From: Lanius collurio
Lineage: Eukaryota; Chordata; Aves; Passeriformes; Laniidae
NCBI GenBank assembly: GCA_020086605.1
Contig: JACBWW010000051.1
Location: forward strand, 2,547,347 to 2,611,346
Direction: 5' to 3'
Length of the DNA stretch: 64,000 nt
In this document: positions 63,901 to 64,000 of the stretch, piece by piece
How positions within the stretch are numbered: position 1 is the first letter of the stretch
Layout: each line of letters starts with the position of its first letter
Translations under genes and position numbers: made by a program
Notes under the pieces: model-generated
Seen by the model: the letters and a program-made list of their open reading frames with translations, nothing else
Told to the model about the DNA's origin: nothing
The model's database searches: none

Positions 63901-64000
63901 TGAACAAATCACTGAAGAAGCCCTCTTTTTACTGTCAGACTTGGATGCCACTACCATGTTGGATTTATTAGTTTGCAATGATTTTTAAAGGGAAAAAAGT
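60912..64000. other. Unique non-coding DNA to the window end
   Basis: AT-rich DNA with an A13 run (61639-61651) and a T22 run (63784-63805). The region 62720-63600 is GC-richer with overlapping open frames up to 147 codons on both strands, but no domains or paired splice sites are seen. No recognised repeat and no gene. Confidence 0.5.
63784..63805 (+). repeat. T22 homopolymer
   Basis: There are 22 consecutive T. As with the other long A/T tracts in the window, no associated retroposed body is recognised. Confidence 0.92.

Noticed and set aside
1..64000. A novel multi-gene or defence-type system
   Set aside because: The window is eukaryotic, gene-poor DNA with transposon fossils and simple repeats. 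No clustered genes, arrays of spaced repeats or conserved RNA structures were seen.

Overview
This 64 kb window is vertebrate nuclear DNA, most likely avian and probably from a songbird (neoavian). It is AT-rich and has low gene density, with scattered simple repeats. Four CR1 (chicken repeat 1) LINE fragments are readable: two of the bird type near 15.1 and 50.3 kb, and two much older ones near 34 and 38 kb. One solo LTR of a passerine-type class III (ERVL-like) endogenous retrovirus lies at 30.4-31.3 kb. I see no operons, tandem prokaryotic genes, CRISPR array, rRNA or tRNA. No family-level protein match extends beyond the CR1 remnants.

Layout: 0-15 kb is unique AT-rich DNA with a possible partial exon at the left edge, an A23 tract and small tandem repeats. 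A 3' CR1 fragment lies at 15.07-15.47 kb on the minus strand. 15.5-30.3 kb is unique DNA with a 40 bp tandem duplication, TA microsatellites and a few GC-richer patches. The solo LTR at 30.36-31.29 kb is the most CpG-rich stretch of any length. An ancient CR1 on the plus strand (34.1-34.7 kb) and another on the minus strand (37.8-38.6 kb) form an inverted pair about 3 kb apart. 38.6-50 kb holds short CpG-dense patches and long T tracts. A second bird-type CR1 lies at 50.27-50.55 kb on the minus strand. 50.5-64 kb is again mostly unique DNA, with one exon-like segment at 60.80-60.91 kb.

The simplest reading is the inside of a very large intron, or a gene-poor intergenic region. Two short segments look like real coding exons (good splice signals, open frames, CpG above background), but I cannot name their genes. 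Almost all open frames of 60-280 codons here look like chance or like shadows of repeats. I found no support for a novel multi-gene system. The best leads are the exon candidates, the CpG-dense patches, the octamer-containing tandem duplication and some blocks that resemble conserved non-coding DNA. All of these need a cross-species alignment to decide.
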